Position numbers and translations under genes: made by a program | NCBI RefSeq assembly: GCF_030412015.1 | Contig: NZ_JASNRD010000003.1 | Span: 248,001-312,000 of the forward strand | From: Massilia sp. YIM B02763 | Lineage (GTDB): Bacteria; Pseudomonadota; Gammaproteobacteria; Burkholderiales; Burkholderiaceae_D | Length of the DNA stretch: 64,000 bases | Reading direction: 5' to 3' | Part shown: piece after piece, positions 46,834-60,141 of the stretch | Layout of the letters: each line of letters begins with the position of its first letter | Position numbering within the stretch: position 1 is the stretch's first letter | The notes under the pieces: generated by a model | What the model was told of the DNA's origin: nothing | Database searches by the model: none | The model's input: the letters and a program-made list of their open reading frames with translations, nothing else

Positions 46834-48174
46834 ATGCCAGGCGGCGCCGCACCGCATTTTCGCGTACAGTCGAAGCGTCCCGCATCGCATGGAGCACGCG
46901 CCATCAGCCCGCCGCCATCCACCCGCTTCGTCGTCGTCACCATCGGCTCGGCCGGCGACCTGTTTCCCTTCCTCGCGCTGGCGCTGGCGCTGCGCGATCG
47001 CGGCCACCGCGTTTCCTTCCTCGCGCCCGAGCAGCACGCGCCCTACGTGGCGCCCACGAGCCTGCCCTTTACCGGCCTGCCCGCCGACGAAGCGGTGCTG
47101 CACGACCCCGACCTGTGGCACCCGACGCGCGGCTTCGGCGTCGTCTGGCGCGCGACGCGGCCGGCGATGGCGCGCATCGTTCCCTTCGTGCAGGCGCTGC
47201 CGCCCGGCGAACCCTGCGTGCTGCTCGCGCACCCGCTGGCGCTGCCCGAGGCGGAGCTGTGCCGCGCGCTCAGGCCCGGCCTGAAGATCGCCGCCGCCTA
47301 CCTGGCGCCGCAGAACCTGCCCACCGTGCACGATCCGCTGCTGGTCGGCCCATGGCGCGTGCCGGCCTGGGTGCCGCTGGGCGCGCGCCGCGCGCTGTGG
47401 CGCTGGGCGATGCGCACCTTCATCGATCCGGTTGCGCTGGCCGACGTGAACGCGGCGCGCATGGCGCACGGCCTGGCGCCGGCAACGACGCTGTCCGATG
47501 CCGTGTTCCCCGTGCCCGACCTGTCGCTGACGCTGTTCCCCGCCTGGTTCGCGCCCACGCAGCCGGACTGGCCGCAGCCGCTCGCGCGCGGCGATTTTCC
47601 GCTCTACGACCCGAACCCGGATGCGGCACTGGCGCCGGAATTGCAGGCCTTCCTGCAGGCCGGTCCGGCGCCGCTCGCCTTCACCCACGGCACAGGCAAT
47701 ACGCAGTCCGCCGCCTACTTCCGCGCCGCGCGCGCGGCCGTCGAGCGGCTCGGCCGGCGCGCGATCTTCCTGACGCCCCACCGTGCCCAGCTGCCGGGCG
47801 ACCTGCCGCCATCCATCCTGTGGCAGGAGTACGTGCCGCTGCGGCGCCTGCTGCCGCACCTGGCGCTGCTGGCGCACCACGGCGGCATCGGCACGACGGC
47901 CGAGGCGCTGCGCGCGGGCACGCCCCAGCTCGTGGTGCCGCTGGCGCACGACCAGTTCGACAACGCGATGCGGGTGGCGGCGCTCGGCGCCGGCGACAGC
48001 CTGCCGGCCGCGCGCCTCGGTGGACACATCAGCGGCGAACGCCTGGCCGTCGCGCTGGCGCGCCTGCTCGATCCGAACGCTGCCGAACGGGCCCATGCGG
48101 TGCGGGCGCGCTTCGGCGGCGGCGATGCCGTGGCGGACATGGCGGCGCAGCTGGAAACGCTGGTCCGGACATAG
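46834..48174 (+). CDS. glycosyltransferase, GT1/UGT-like (GT-B fold)
   Basis: A protein of up to 446 aa that resembles UDP-glucosyl/rhamnosyl transferases. Its start FVVVTIGSAGDLFPFLALALAL matches the N-terminal Rossmann half. The donor-binding end has LLPHLALLAHHGGIGTTAEALRAGTPQLVVPLAHDQFDNA, close to the GT1 signature. The true start is unclear: the ATG at 46834 leaves a 30-residue leader (MPGGAAPHFRVQSKRP) before the fold, and no other start codon fits. It may decorate glycolipids. It precedes a PRISE reductase on the same strand. Confidence 0.85.
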   Translation: MPGGAAPHFRVQSKRPASHGARAISPPPSTRFVVVTIGSAGDLFPFLALALALRDRGHRVSFLAPEQHAPYVAPTSLPFTGLPADEAVLHDPDLWHPTRGFGVVWRATRPAMARIVPFVQALPPGEPCVLLAHPLALPEAELCRALRPGLKIAAAYLAPQNLPTVHDPLLVGPWRVPAWVPLGARRALWRWAMRTFIDPVALADVNAARMAHGLAPATTLSDAVFPVPDLSLTLFPAWFAPTQPDWPQPLARGDFPLYDPNPDAALAPELQAFLQAGPAPLAFTHGTGNTQSAAYFRAARAAVERLGRRAIFLTPHRAQLPGDLPPSILWQEYVPLRRLLPHLALLAHHGGIGTTAEALRAGTPQLVVPLAHDQFDNAMRVAALGAGDSLPAARLGGHISGERLAVALARLLDPNAAERAHAVRARFGGGDAVADMAAQLETLVRT

Positions 48175-48257
48175 CGGCAGGCAATGGCGCGCCGCCGCAT
48201 CGGACCTGCCGCGACAATGGAGGCAACACCATCCACGACAACCGAAAGAGGATCCCT

Positions 48258-49343
48258 ATGCAACGAAGCGCACTGGTCGTCGGCGCCAGCGGCATCGGCG
48301 GCCGTTATACCGCCCGCGAACTGCTGGCCCATGGCTGGACCGTGTACGGCCTGGCGCGCCGCCCGCCCACCGACCTGCCGGGCCTGATTCCCGTCCCGGC
48401 CGACCTGCTGGACCCGGCCGTGCTGGCGCAAGCCTTCGATACCGCGTTCGGCGGCGGCACGGACGGTCCCACCCACGTGTTCATCACCACCTGGATGCGC
48501 CAGGACAGCGAGGCCGAGAACATCCGCGTCAATGCGGGCATGGTGCGCAACCTGCTCGGCGCGCTGGCCCCGCGCAAGTCGCTGCGCCACGTGGCGCTGG
48601 TGACGGGCCTGAAGCATTACCTGGGCCCCTTCGAAGCCTACGCCAGTTCCGGCACCTTGCCCGATACCCCGCTGCGCGAATCCCAGCCCCGCCTGCCGCT
48701 CGACAATTTTTACTACGCGCAGGAAGACGAGGTGTATGCCGCCGCCCAGCGCGACCGCTTCACCTGGAGCATCCACCGGCCGCATACGGTCATCGGCCTG
48801 GCCGTCGGCAACGCAATGAACCTGGGCACCACGCTGGCCGTGTACGCCGCCATCTGCAAGGAAACGGGGCGCCCGTTCCAGTTCCCCGGCTCGGAAGCGC
48901 AGTGGAACGGCCTGTCGGACGTGACCGATGCGCGCATGCTGGCGAAGCAGTTGCGCTGGGCCGCCGATACCGATGCGGCCAGGGACGAAGCCTTCAACAT
49001 CACCAACGGCGATTATTTCCGCTGGAGCTGGCTGTGGCGCCGCCTGGCCGCATGGTTCGGCGTGCAGGCGGCCGGCTATTCCGGCGACATCCAGCCGCTG
49101 GAAAAAATCATGGCGAACGACCACGACACGTGGCGCGAACTCGCCCGCAAGCACGGCCTGCGCGAGCCGGAGCTGGACCGCCTGGTCTCGCCCTGGCACA
49201 CGGACCTCGACCTGGGCCGTCCCATCGAAGTGATGACGGACATGGCCAACAGCCGCCGCCTCGGATTTTCGGCCTGGCAATCGACCGAGGATTCCTTCTT
49301 CGACCTGTTTTCCGCCTTGCGCGCGGAGCGCCTGATTCCCTGA
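48258..49343 (+). CDS. PRISE-family SDR oxidoreductase
   Basis: A 361-aa extended short-chain dehydrogenase of the PRISE type (progesterone 5-beta-reductase / iridoid synthase-like), which reduces enones with NADPH. The dinucleotide motif is VVGASGIGGRYTARELL (residues 7-23). The catalytic pair is likely Lys in LVTGLKHYLGPFE and Tyr in DNFYYAQEDEV, where PRISE enzymes keep Lys-Tyr instead of the YxxxK pair. The ATG at 48258 follows AAAGAGGAT. The physiological substrate in bacteria is unknown. Confidence 0.88.
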   Translation: MQRSALVVGASGIGGRYTARELLAHGWTVYGLARRPPTDLPGLIPVPADLLDPAVLAQAFDTAFGGGTDGPTHVFITTWMRQDSEAENIRVNAGMVRNLLGALAPRKSLRHVALVTGLKHYLGPFEAYASSGTLPDTPLRESQPRLPLDNFYYAQEDEVYAAAQRDRFTWSIHRPHTVIGLAVGNAMNLGTTLAVYAAICKETGRPFQFPGSEAQWNGLSDVTDARMLAKQLRWAADTDAARDEAFNITNGDYFRWSWLWRRLAAWFGVQAAGYSGDIQPLEKIMANDHDTWRELARKHGLREPELDRLVSPWHTDLDLGRPIEVMTDMANSRRLGFSAWQSTEDSFFDLFSALRAERLIP

Positions 49344-49483
49344 CCCTGATCCCGCGATTGCGGCCATCCGCCGCCGTGTGCAATAGCAAAAAAGCGCGGC
49401 AGGCGGACCGATCAATTGAGCGACTTTTTCGCAGGCCCGGTGCTAGCGTGGTCTTCCATTCATCACGTGTGGAGGGAACGGCC

Positions 49484-50245
49484 ATGAAACACACCATGAA
49501 GGCGCTGGCAGCCGCCGTCGCCTTGGCATGCACGGCGGGGCAGTGTCTCGCGCAGACGACAGTCACGATGACGGCGCACGGCACATTCTCGTCCGGATTC
49601 GATGGCCTCGGCCTGTTCATCAATAACGAGGGCGCGCTTGCCGGGCATGACTTCACGCTGTCGCTCACGCTGGACGCGACGCGCATGACGCGCACCTGGA
49701 TCGGCGGCGAGAACAGCCTGTCGGACGCGGCCGGCATGCCGGCCATCGCCTCCGGCACGATGACGGCGGGATGGGGCAGCTACTCCTGGATCGTCGACGG
49801 CGCCGATGCCTATGCCACGCTGTCGAGCAACCACAACCGCGCCGACATGGGCGCCAACGGCACCAACGTGCTCGACGGCTACGGGATCTGGGCCAGCATC
49901 GACGTCACGCCCGACGCCGGCTCGCCGCGCTTCGTGTTCGGCACCGATTTCGCCCAGGTGATTGATTTCAGCAACTTCACGGGCAACAGCAGCATCTATA
50001 TGTCGATCGTGGTGCCGTCGATTCCCTGCGGCGGACCGTGCCCTGGCGGCAGCGGTTCGTCGGCGCCCGCCACCCAGATGTTCGCGGACTCGCTCGACCA
50101 GGTCGTGTGGAGCCATGCCAGCGCCAGCCCGGTGCCGGAGCCGGCCGGCTGGGCCATGCTGGCGGCCGGCGCGGGCCTGGTCGGCCTGGCGCGGCGCAGG
50201 ATGAACGCCGGCGCGCGCGGCGCCGCCCGCGTGCAAGCGGCCTGA
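49484..50245 (+). CDS. PEP-CTERM sorting domain protein
   Basis: A 253-aa exported protein: a signal peptide (ALAAAVALACTAGQCLA-QT), a beta-rich domain beginning TTVTMTAHGTFSSGFDGLGLF, and the sorting signal VPEPAGWAMLAAGAGLVGLARRR, followed by 15 extra residues (MNAGARGAARVQAA) that most such proteins lack. Its body is homologous to the next gene (SGFDGLGLF versus [20 protein letters not shown] versus [11 protein letters not shown]), so the two arose by tandem duplication. The RBS GGAGGG lies 7 bases before the ATG. Confidence 0.88.
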   Translation: MKHTMKALAAAVALACTAGQCLAQTTVTMTAHGTFSSGFDGLGLFINNEGALAGHDFTLSLTLDATRMTRTWIGGENSLSDAAGMPAIASGTMTAGWGSYSWIVDGADAYATLSSNHNRADMGANGTNVLDGYGIWASIDVTPDAGSPRFVFGTDFAQVIDFSNFTGNSSIYMSIVVPSIPCGGPCPGGSGSSAPATQMFADSLDQVVWSHASASPVPEPAGWAMLAAGAGLVGLARRRMNAGARGAARVQAA

Positions 50246-50257
50246 CGGGAGACGACC

Positions 50258-51034
50258 ATGGAACGCATCCTGCACCAATGGATCTCCACCGCCGTCGCCC
50301 TCTTCATCGCCGCCGCCGGCCTGCTGGCGGCGCCGGCCTGGGGCCAGGGCATCGTCACCTTCGCTTCCACCGGCACCATCGGCGCCGGCGTCGACGAACT
50401 GGGGCTGTTCGGCACGGCCGGCGGTACGCTCGACGGCCAGGCGTTCTCGCTGTCGATCTCGGTCGACACGCGCCTGCTCGTGCACAAGACGTCGAATTGG
50501 CCGGACACCGACAACTGGCGGGAACTGGGCAGCGATCCCGCGCGTGCCGCCCTGGCGACGGGAGCGGTGACGGTGGCAGGGCACAGCTATGCCTGGACCA
50601 TCGACGACGCCCAGGCGCGGCTGGTGCTGGCCCTGCGCGGCGAGCACAGCCCGACCATGCCGGACCTCGCGACGGTCGGCGCCAGCGGAACGGGCGCGGA
50701 CGGCGCCAGCCTGTCGGCGATGAACGAGATCCACTCGGTTTCGCGCCAGCGCACCGCGTTCATCGACGACCTCGACTTCAGTCACGACCGCGTGTTCGAT
50801 ACCGGACAGACGCTGGTGCTGTCGAGCGCCATCTTCCACGCGATGCTGCAGCCGGGCCAGGGCGGCAACGACGGCGATACGACGCTGCTGACCTATTTCC
50901 AGAGCGCAGGTACGCTGGAGACGGCATCGTGGACCTCGGTCAGTCCGGTACCCGAGCCTCGGGCCTGGGCCATGCTGGCGGCGGGCATCGGCTTGCTGGC
51001 GCTGGCGCGCCGGCACCGGCGCGGCCGCGCATAG
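50258..51034 (+). CDS. PEP-CTERM sorting domain protein, tandem paralogue
   Basis: A 258-aa exported protein with a signal peptide ([18 protein letters not shown]), a beta-rich body similar to its upstream neighbour, and the C-terminal signal [25 protein letters not shown]. It starts 12 bases after the neighbour's stop with its own RBS (GGGAGA) and should be co-transcribed. Like the neighbour it may be a matrix or surface protein. No enzymatic motif is visible. Confidence 0.85.
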   Translation: MERILHQWISTAVALFIAAAGLLAAPAWGQGIVTFASTGTIGAGVDELGLFGTAGGTLDGQAFSLSISVDTRLLVHKTSNWPDTDNWRELGSDPARAALATGAVTVAGHSYAWTIDDAQARLVLALRGEHSPTMPDLATVGASGTGADGASLSAMNEIHSVSRQRTAFIDDLDFSHDRVFDTGQTLVLSSAIFHAMLQPGQGGNDGDTTLLTYFQSAGTLETASWTSVSPVPEPRAWAMLAAGIGLLALARRHRRGRA

Positions 51035-51117
51035 CGCGCCATTGTGGACGGGCGCACGGAGCGCCCGTCCACAATGTGGTCCAATACGGCCTCATGCTAT
51101 GAAACCGGAGGACGCGC

Positions 51118-53715
51118 ATGCGCAGGGAACAACAGGATCCGCACCAGGATCCGCACCAGAAATCGCATCGGGAGTCGACATCGGGCGCCGGCTTGCCGGG
51201 CCACGTGCGCGTGCGCGGTGCGCGCGAACACAACCTCAAGAACGTCGACCTCGACATCCCGCGCGACGCGCTCGTCGTGTTCACGGGCGTCTCCGGCTCC
51301 GGCAAGTCCTCGCTCGCCTTCGGCACGCTGTACGCGGAGGCCCAGCGGCGCTACCTGGAATCCGTGTCGCCGTACGCGCGCCGCCTGTTCCACCAGATGC
51401 CGGTGCCGGAAGTCGACGACATCGACGGCCTGCCGCCCGCCGTCGCCCTGCAGCAGCAGCGCGGCACGCCGACGGCACGGTCGTCGGTGGGCAGCGTCAG
51501 CACGCTGTCCAACTCCCTGCGCATGCTGTACTCGCGCGCCGGCGACTATCCGCCGGGCCAGGAACTGCTGTACGCCGAATCGTTCTCGCCCAACACGGCC
51601 GAAGGCGCCTGTCCGCAGTGCTCGGGCCTGGGCCGCGTCTACGAGGCGACCGAGGCGTCGATGGTGCCGGACGACAGCCTCACGATCCGCGAACGCGCCG
51701 TCGCGGCCTGGCCGCCGGCCTGGCACGGCCAGAACCTGCGCGACATCCTCGTCACGCTCGGCTACGACGTCGACACGCCCTGGCGCGACCTGCCGAAGAA
51801 GGACCGCGACTGGATCCTGTACACGGACGACACGCCCACCGTGCCCGTGTACGCGGGTTTGACGCCGGCGGAGACGAAGCGCGCGCTGAAGCGCAAGGAA
51901 ACGCCCAGCTACCAGGGCACCTTCACGGGCGCAAGGCGCTACGTGCTGCAGACCTTCGCCAACACCGAGAGCGCGGCCATGAAGAAGCGCGTGGCGCGCT
52001 ACATGGTCAGCACTGAATGCCCGCTGTGCCATGGCAAGCGCCTGCGCCGCGAAGCCTTGTCCGTGACCTTCGCCGGCATGGACATCATGGAACTGTCGCG
52101 CATGCCGCTCGCGCGGCTGGCGGAACTGATGAAGCCCTATGTCGCTGGCAAGGTGGGCAAGGACAAGGGGGCGCATCCCGAGCAGGCCATCGTCACCCAG
52201 CGCATCGCCGCCGACCTGTGCGCGCGCCTTGAGGTGCTGCTGGCGCTGGGCCTCGGCTATCTGGCGCTGGAGCGCAGCACGCCAACGCTCTCGCCCGGGG
52301 AGCTGCAGCGCCTGCGCCTGGCCACGCAGGTGCGCTCGAACCTGTTCGGCGTCGTGTACGTGCTGGACGAGCCCTCGGCCGGCCTGCACCCGGCCGATAC
52401 CGAGGCGCTGCTCGACGCGCTGGCCAGCCTGAAGGCGGGCGGCAACTCCTTGTTCGTCGTCGAGCACGCGCTCGACGTGATCCGCCAGGCCGACTGGATC
52501 GTCGACGTTGGCCCGCAGGCGGGCGAGGGCGGCGGCCGGATCCTGTACAGCGGCCCGCCCGAGGGACTGCGCACGGTCGAAGGCTCGCATACCCGGCGCT
52601 ACCTGTTCCCCGACCTGCCCGACGCGGCGCCGGGCCAGGCGCGCCAGTTGGACATGCGGCGCGAAGCCGTCGGCCAGCTGCGCCTGGAAGGCGTCACCCG
52701 CAACAACCTCGACCAGCTCGACGTCGCGTTCCCGCTGGGCGTCATGACGGCCGTGACCGGGGTGTCCGGCTCCGGCAAGTCGACCCTCGTGAGCCAGGTG
52801 CTGGTGGACTTGGTGACGGAGGCGCTGGGCCAGGCCGCGCCCGAGGAGGAGGCGGAAGGAGAAGAGGGGCCCGGCCTGGAGGCGGAGGAGCAGGTGCGCA
52901 CGCTGGGCCGCATCGCCGGCATGGAGGGCATCAAGCGCCTGGTGCGCGTCGACCAGAAGCCGATCGGCCGCACGCCCCGTTCCAACCTGGCGACCTACAC
53001 GGGCCTGTTCGACCAGGTGCGCAAGCTGTTCGCCGCCACGCCGCAGGCGCGCAGGAAGAAATACGATGCGGGCCGCTTCTCGTTCAACGTGGCCAAGGGC
53101 CGTTGCCCGCACTGCGCGGGCGAGGGCTTCGTGATGGTCGAGCTGCTGTTCCTGCCCAGCGTGTACGCGCCATGCCCGACCTGCGAAGGCGCGCGCTACA
53201 ACCCGGACACGCTGGCCATCGCCTGGAACGGCCGCAACATCGCCGAGGTGCTCGCGATGACTGTGGACGAGGCGCACGCCTTCTTCGCCGACGAGGAAAG
53301 CGTGGCGCGTCCGCTGCAGGTATTGCGCGAAGTGGGCCTGGGCTACCTGCGCCTGGGACAGAGCGCCACCGAGCTGTCCGGCGGCGAAGCGCAGCGCATC
53401 AAGCTCGCGACGGAGCTGCAGCGCGCCACCCGCGGCGGCGCCCTCTATATATTGGACGAGCCGACCACCGGCCTGCATCCGCTCGATGCGGACCGCCTGC
53501 TGGCGCAGCTGCAGCGCCTAGTCGACGCGGGCAATACCGTCATCATGGTCGAGCACACGATGCGCGTCGTTGCCGCCTGCGACTGGGTGATCGACATCGG
53601 TCCCGGCGCCGGCGAGGCGGGCGGCAAGGTGGTGGCCGAGGGACCGCCGGCGCAGGTGGCGCGCACGCGCAACAGCCGCACGGCGCCTTATCTGAAGGCC
53701 GCCCTGGAACGCTGA
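51118..53715 (+). CDS. UvrA-like ABC ATPase lacking the UvrB-binding insert
   Basis: An 865-aa paralogue of excinuclease subunit A. Both nucleotide domains are present: Walker [13 protein letters not shown] (about residues 59-70) and [12 protein letters not shown] (near 545-556). Zinc modules are visible as CPQC-GLGR, CPLC-GKRL and CPHC/CPTC pairs. Between [22 protein letters not shown] and [13 protein letters not shown] it misses about 150 residues that hold the UvrB-binding domain in E. coli UvrA. The first ABC signature is LSPGELQRL, whereas the second is the normal LSGGEAQRI. It resembles UvrA2 and antibiotic-protection paralogues, so it is probably not the main repair UvrA. Confidence 0.88.
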   Translation: MRREQQDPHQDPHQKSHRESTSGAGLPGHVRVRGAREHNLKNVDLDIPRDALVVFTGVSGSGKSSLAFGTLYAEAQRRYLESVSPYARRLFHQMPVPEVDDIDGLPPAVALQQQRGTPTARSSVGSVSTLSNSLRMLYSRAGDYPPGQELLYAESFSPNTAEGACPQCSGLGRVYEATEASMVPDDSLTIRERAVAAWPPAWHGQNLRDILVTLGYDVDTPWRDLPKKDRDWILYTDDTPTVPVYAGLTPAETKRALKRKETPSYQGTFTGARRYVLQTFANTESAAMKKRVARYMVSTECPLCHGKRLRREALSVTFAGMDIMELSRMPLARLAELMKPYVAGKVGKDKGAHPEQAIVTQRIAADLCARLEVLLALGLGYLALERSTPTLSPGELQRLRLATQVRSNLFGVVYVLDEPSAGLHPADTEALLDALASLKAGGNSLFVVEHALDVIRQADWIVDVGPQAGEGGGRILYSGPPEGLRTVEGSHTRRYLFPDLPDAAPGQARQLDMRREAVGQLRLEGVTRNNLDQLDVAFPLGVMTAVTGVSGSGKSTLVSQVLVDLVTEALGQAAPEEEAEGEEGPGLEAEEQVRTLGRIAGMEGIKRLVRVDQKPIGRTPRSNLATYTGLFDQVRKLFAATPQARRKKYDAGRFSFNVAKGRCPHCAGEGFVMVELLFLPSVYAPCPTCEGARYNPDTLAIAWNGRNIAEVLAMTVDEAHAFFADEESVARPLQVLREVGLGYLRLGQSATELSGGEAQRIKLATELQRATRGGALYILDEPTTGLHPLDADRLLAQLQRLVDAGNTVIMVEHTMRVVAACDWVIDIGPGAGEAGGKVVAEGPPAQVARTRNSRTAPYLKAALER

Positions 53716-53828
53716 GGGATGGCGAATGGGTGTAAATACTCATCGAAAAAATCTGTTCAAAAGAACGCGCCCGATTTGACGTATGCGTTACACTTTGGAC
53801 ATTTTTTTCACATGAGTTTCGAGAAAGC

Positions 53829-57290
<3,462 letters not shown>

Positions 57291-57291
57291 A

Positions 57292-58122
57292 GTGAAGCAC
57301 CAACCGAGCGACACCGACATCGAATTGCGGATGCTCGTCGAAGCCGTCTACCTGAAGTACAACTACGATTTCCGCGACTATACGGGGGCGTCGCAGAAGC
57401 GCCGCGTGCTGGCCGCGCTGCGCGCGATGGAGTGCGATACCATCTCCGAGCTGCAGGCCCGCGTCATGCACGACCCGGGCGCGTTCGCGCAGCTGCTGCA
57501 GTTCCTGACGATTCCCGTGACGGAGATGTTCCGCGACCCGGAGTATTTCCTGGCGATCCGCCAGCAGGTCGTGCCTTTCCTCAAGACCTACCCGTCGCTG
57601 AAGATCTGGGTGGCGGGCTGCAGCACCGGCGAGGAAGTGTATTCGCTGGCGATCCTGCTGAAGGAAGAGGGCCTGCTGGAGCGCACGCTGATCTATGCGA
57701 CCGACATCAACCCGGAATCGCTGGATGCGGCGCGCCGTGGGGTCATGCCGCTGGACAAGATGCGCAGCTACACGGAGAATTACCAGAAGGCGGGCGGCAC
57801 GCGCGCCTTTTCCGACTACTACACGGCGGCCTATGGCGGCGCGCTGTTCGACCGGGCGCTGGTGGAGAACGTGACGTTCGCCGACCACAGCCTGGCCACC
57901 GACAGCGTCTTTGCCGAGACCCATTTCATCAGCTGCCGCAACGTGATGATCTACTTTAACCGGCGCCTGCAGAACCGCGTTCTCGGGCTGTTCCACGAAT
58001 CGCTGTGCCACCGCGGCTTCCTCGGACTGGGCAGCAAGGAAAGCATCGACTTTTCCACGTATGCCCAGCGCTTCGAGCCGCTGGCGCGGCGCGAGCGACT
58101 GTTCCGCAAGGTAGGCGCCTGA
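57292..58122 (+). CDS. CheR-type protein-glutamate methyltransferase
   Basis: A 276-aa SAM-dependent methyltransferase of the CheR family. The N-terminal helical domain (about 8-80) is followed by the catalytic domain with [18 protein letters not shown] (about 104-121), [21 protein letters not shown] and [12 protein letters not shown]. There is no TPR extension. The start is GTG at 57292, one base after the kinase stop, and its own stop shares bases with the CheB start (TGATG). No receptor is in the operon, so its target may be the kinase or a distant MCP. Confidence 0.94.
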   Translation: MKHQPSDTDIELRMLVEAVYLKYNYDFRDYTGASQKRRVLAALRAMECDTISELQARVMHDPGAFAQLLQFLTIPVTEMFRDPEYFLAIRQQVVPFLKTYPSLKIWVAGCSTGEEVYSLAILLKEEGLLERTLIYATDINPESLDAARRGVMPLDKMRSYTENYQKAGGTRAFSDYYTAAYGGALFDRALVENVTFADHSLATDSVFAETHFISCRNVMIYFNRRLQNRVLGLFHESLCHRGFLGLGSKESIDFSTYAQRFEPLARRERLFRKVGA

Positions 58123-58763
58123 TGAGCCCCGCAGCCCAGACCCCGCTGCCGGCACCCGTCGACCGCGCCGCCATGCAGGCAGCCCTGCACGGCCGCCGCG
58201 TCGAGGCCGTCGTGATCGGCGGCTCGGCCGGCGGCGTCGACGCCCTGATCTCGCTGCTGCCGGCCATCCCGGCCGGCTACGCGCTGCCCGTGTTCTGCAT
58301 CCTGCACCTGCCGGGCGACCGCGAGAGCCGCCTGGCCGAGCTGTTCGACGAGCGCCTGCCCGTCCCCGTGCGCGAAGCGGTGGACAAGGACGAAATCGTT
58401 CCCGGCACCGTGTATTTCGCCGGTCCCGGCTACCACCTGTCGGTGGAGCAGGACCGCACCTTCTCGCTCAGCTGCGAGCCGCCCGTGCACTTCGCGCGGC
58501 CGGCCATCGACGTCCTGATGGAGTCGGCCGCCGAAGCCTACGGCACGGGCCTGGCCGGCATCCTGCTGACCGGCGCCAACCATGACGGCGCGAACGGCAT
58601 GGCGCATATCCGCGCCTGCGGCGGCCTGACCGTCGTGCAGGAACCGGCGGACGCCCAGGTGCCCGTCATGCCGCTGGAAGCGATCCGCCGCTGCGACCCG
58701 CACCTGGTCCTGCCGCTGGCCGCCATCCAGGCCTTGTTGCCCATGTTGGAGAATAGACCATGA
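58122..58763 (+). CDS. CheB-type methylesterase domain without receiver
   Basis: A 213-aa CheB catalytic domain alone. The catalytic Ser is in VIGGSAGGVDAL (near 39), the His in CILHLPGDRES (near 67) and the Asp in LTGANHDGANGM (near 159), matching the Ser-His-Asp triad of CheB. The N-terminal receiver that normally regulates CheB is absent, so it must be controlled another way, perhaps by the receivers of the flanking kinases. It overlaps the next gene by 4 bases (ATGA). Confidence 0.93.
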   Translation: MSPAAQTPLPAPVDRAAMQAALHGRRVEAVVIGGSAGGVDALISLLPAIPAGYALPVFCILHLPGDRESRLAELFDERLPVPVREAVDKDEIVPGTVYFAGPGYHLSVEQDRTFSLSCEPPVHFARPAIDVLMESAAEAYGTGLAGILLTGANHDGANGMAHIRACGGLTVVQEPADAQVPVMPLEAIRRCDPHLVLPLAAIQALLPMLENRP

Positions 58764-59974
58764 GCGCACACGATCCCAGCAAACTCCTGATCGTCGACGA
58801 CCTCCCGGAAAACCTGCGCGCCCTCGACGCCCTGATCCGCGACGAGCAGCGCCTCGTGTTCCAGGCCGGCTCGGGCGAGGAAGCGCTGTCGCTGCTGCTC
58901 GAGCACGAATTCGCGCTGGCGATCCTGGACGTCCAGATGCCGGGCATGGACGGCTTCGAGCTGGCCGAGCTGATGCGCGCCACCTCGCGCACCCGCAACA
59001 TCCCGATCGTGTTCGTCTCCGCCGCCGGGCGCGAACTGAACTACGCCTTCAAGGGCTACGAGACGGGCGCCGTCGACTTCCTGTACAAGCCGCTCGATCC
59101 GGATGCCGTGCGCAGCAAGGTCAATGTGTTCGTCACGCTGGACCAGCAGCGCCGCGAGATGCGGCGCCAGATGGAGGCGCTGGAACAGGCCCGGCGCGAG
59201 CAGGAAACCCTGGTGCGCGAATTGAACCATACCCAGGCCGAGCTGCAGCGCTCGCTGCGCATGCGCGACGAATTCATGTCGCTGGTGGCGCACGAGTTGC
59301 GCACGCCGCTGAACACGCTGTTCCTGGAAACCCAGATGCGCAGCCTGCAGCTCAAGCGCGGCAACCTGCCCGCGTTCAATCCGGAGCAGATGGGCGGCAT
59401 GATCAAGCGCGACGAGCGCCAGATCAAGGCCATGATCCGCCTGATCGACGACATGCTCGACGTCTCGCGCATGAAGAGCGGCACGCTGTCGATCCGCCCC
59501 GGCAAGGTCGAGCTGACGGCGCTGCTGGAACGCGTCGTCAACGACCTGTCGCTGCAGGCGGCCGACGCCGGCTGTACGCTGACGGTGCTGCCGCACACGC
59601 CCGTGGAAGGGTGGTGGGACGAATTCCGCATCGAGCAGGTGGTGGTCAACCTGATCACCAACGCGCTGCGCTACGGCGGCGGCGGCGAGGTCGAGATCAG
59701 CGTGCACGAGGAAGGCTGCAACGCCCGCATCGACGTGCGCGACCACGGCAAGGGCATCGCGCCGGACTTCCTCGAACGCATCTTCGAACCCTACGAGCGC
59801 GGCGCCCGCAGCGGCGAACCGAAGGGCCTGGGCCTGGGCCTGTACATCTCGCGCCAGCTCGCCACCTCCCACGGCGGCTCGCTGACCGTCGCCAGCGTGC
59901 CGGGGGAGGGGGCGACGTTCAGCCTCACGCTGCCGTGCACGGAAGTCGTCGCGACCGTGGTCGCCTCCGCCTGA
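58760..59974 (+). CDS. response regulator-histidine kinase (REC-HisKA-HATPase)
   Basis: A 404-aa soluble protein. The receiver (about residues 1-122) has KLLIVDDLPENL, the phospho-acceptor Asp in AILDVQMPGMDG and FLYKPLD. A coiled coil leads to HisKA with VAHELRTPLN (His near 178) and HATPase_c (NLITNALRYGGGG, DHGKGIAPD, GLGLGLYIS). Its N-terminal receiver suggests it takes phosphate or a docking signal from the upstream hybrid kinase. It is the last gene of the coupled four-gene operon. Confidence 0.94.
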   Translation: MSAHDPSKLLIVDDLPENLRALDALIRDEQRLVFQAGSGEEALSLLLEHEFALAILDVQMPGMDGFELAELMRATSRTRNIPIVFVSAAGRELNYAFKGYETGAVDFLYKPLDPDAVRSKVNVFVTLDQQRREMRRQMEALEQARREQETLVRELNHTQAELQRSLRMRDEFMSLVAHELRTPLNTLFLETQMRSLQLKRGNLPAFNPEQMGGMIKRDERQIKAMIRLIDDMLDVSRMKSGTLSIRPGKVELTALLERVVNDLSLQAADAGCTLTVLPHTPVEGWWDEFRIEQVVVNLITNALRYGGGGEVEISVHEEGCNARIDVRDHGKGIAPDFLERIFEPYERGARSGEPKGLGLGLYISRQLATSHGGSLTVASVPGEGATFSLTLPCTEVVATVVASA

Positions 59975-60066
59975 ACGACGAGTTAGCTTTCGTCATCGGA
60001 CCGTCATAGTCCCTGCCTACGAAGAGTCGATAGTTAAAAACAATCGCGAAAATCTGATCAATTAAT

Positions 60067-60095
60067 TTCACAAGCAACGGTGCGCGGGTTATAGT
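60067..60095 (+). promoter_or_regulatory. ahpC: sigma-70 promoter of ahpC
   Basis: TTCACA (60067-60072), a 17-base spacer and TATAGT (60090-60095); each hexamer has five of six consensus bases. The start point would be near 60102, about 40 bases before the ATG. Confidence 0.65.
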
Positions 60096-60141
60096 GTGCA
60101 CCTGACGTTTTTTAACCACCCCCCTGAAGAGGAACGACAAC

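Noticed and set aside
51097..53478. 793-codon frame antisense to the UvrA paralogue
   Set aside because: The composition (His/Arg/Gln/Val-rich) is that of an antisense GC frame and it has no domain.
60006..60044. OxyR site upstream of ahpC as a firm annotation
   Set aside because: ATAG/CTAC half-sites occur, but the middle spacing is 9 rather than 7 bases and the last quarter does not match; kept only as a low-interest hint.
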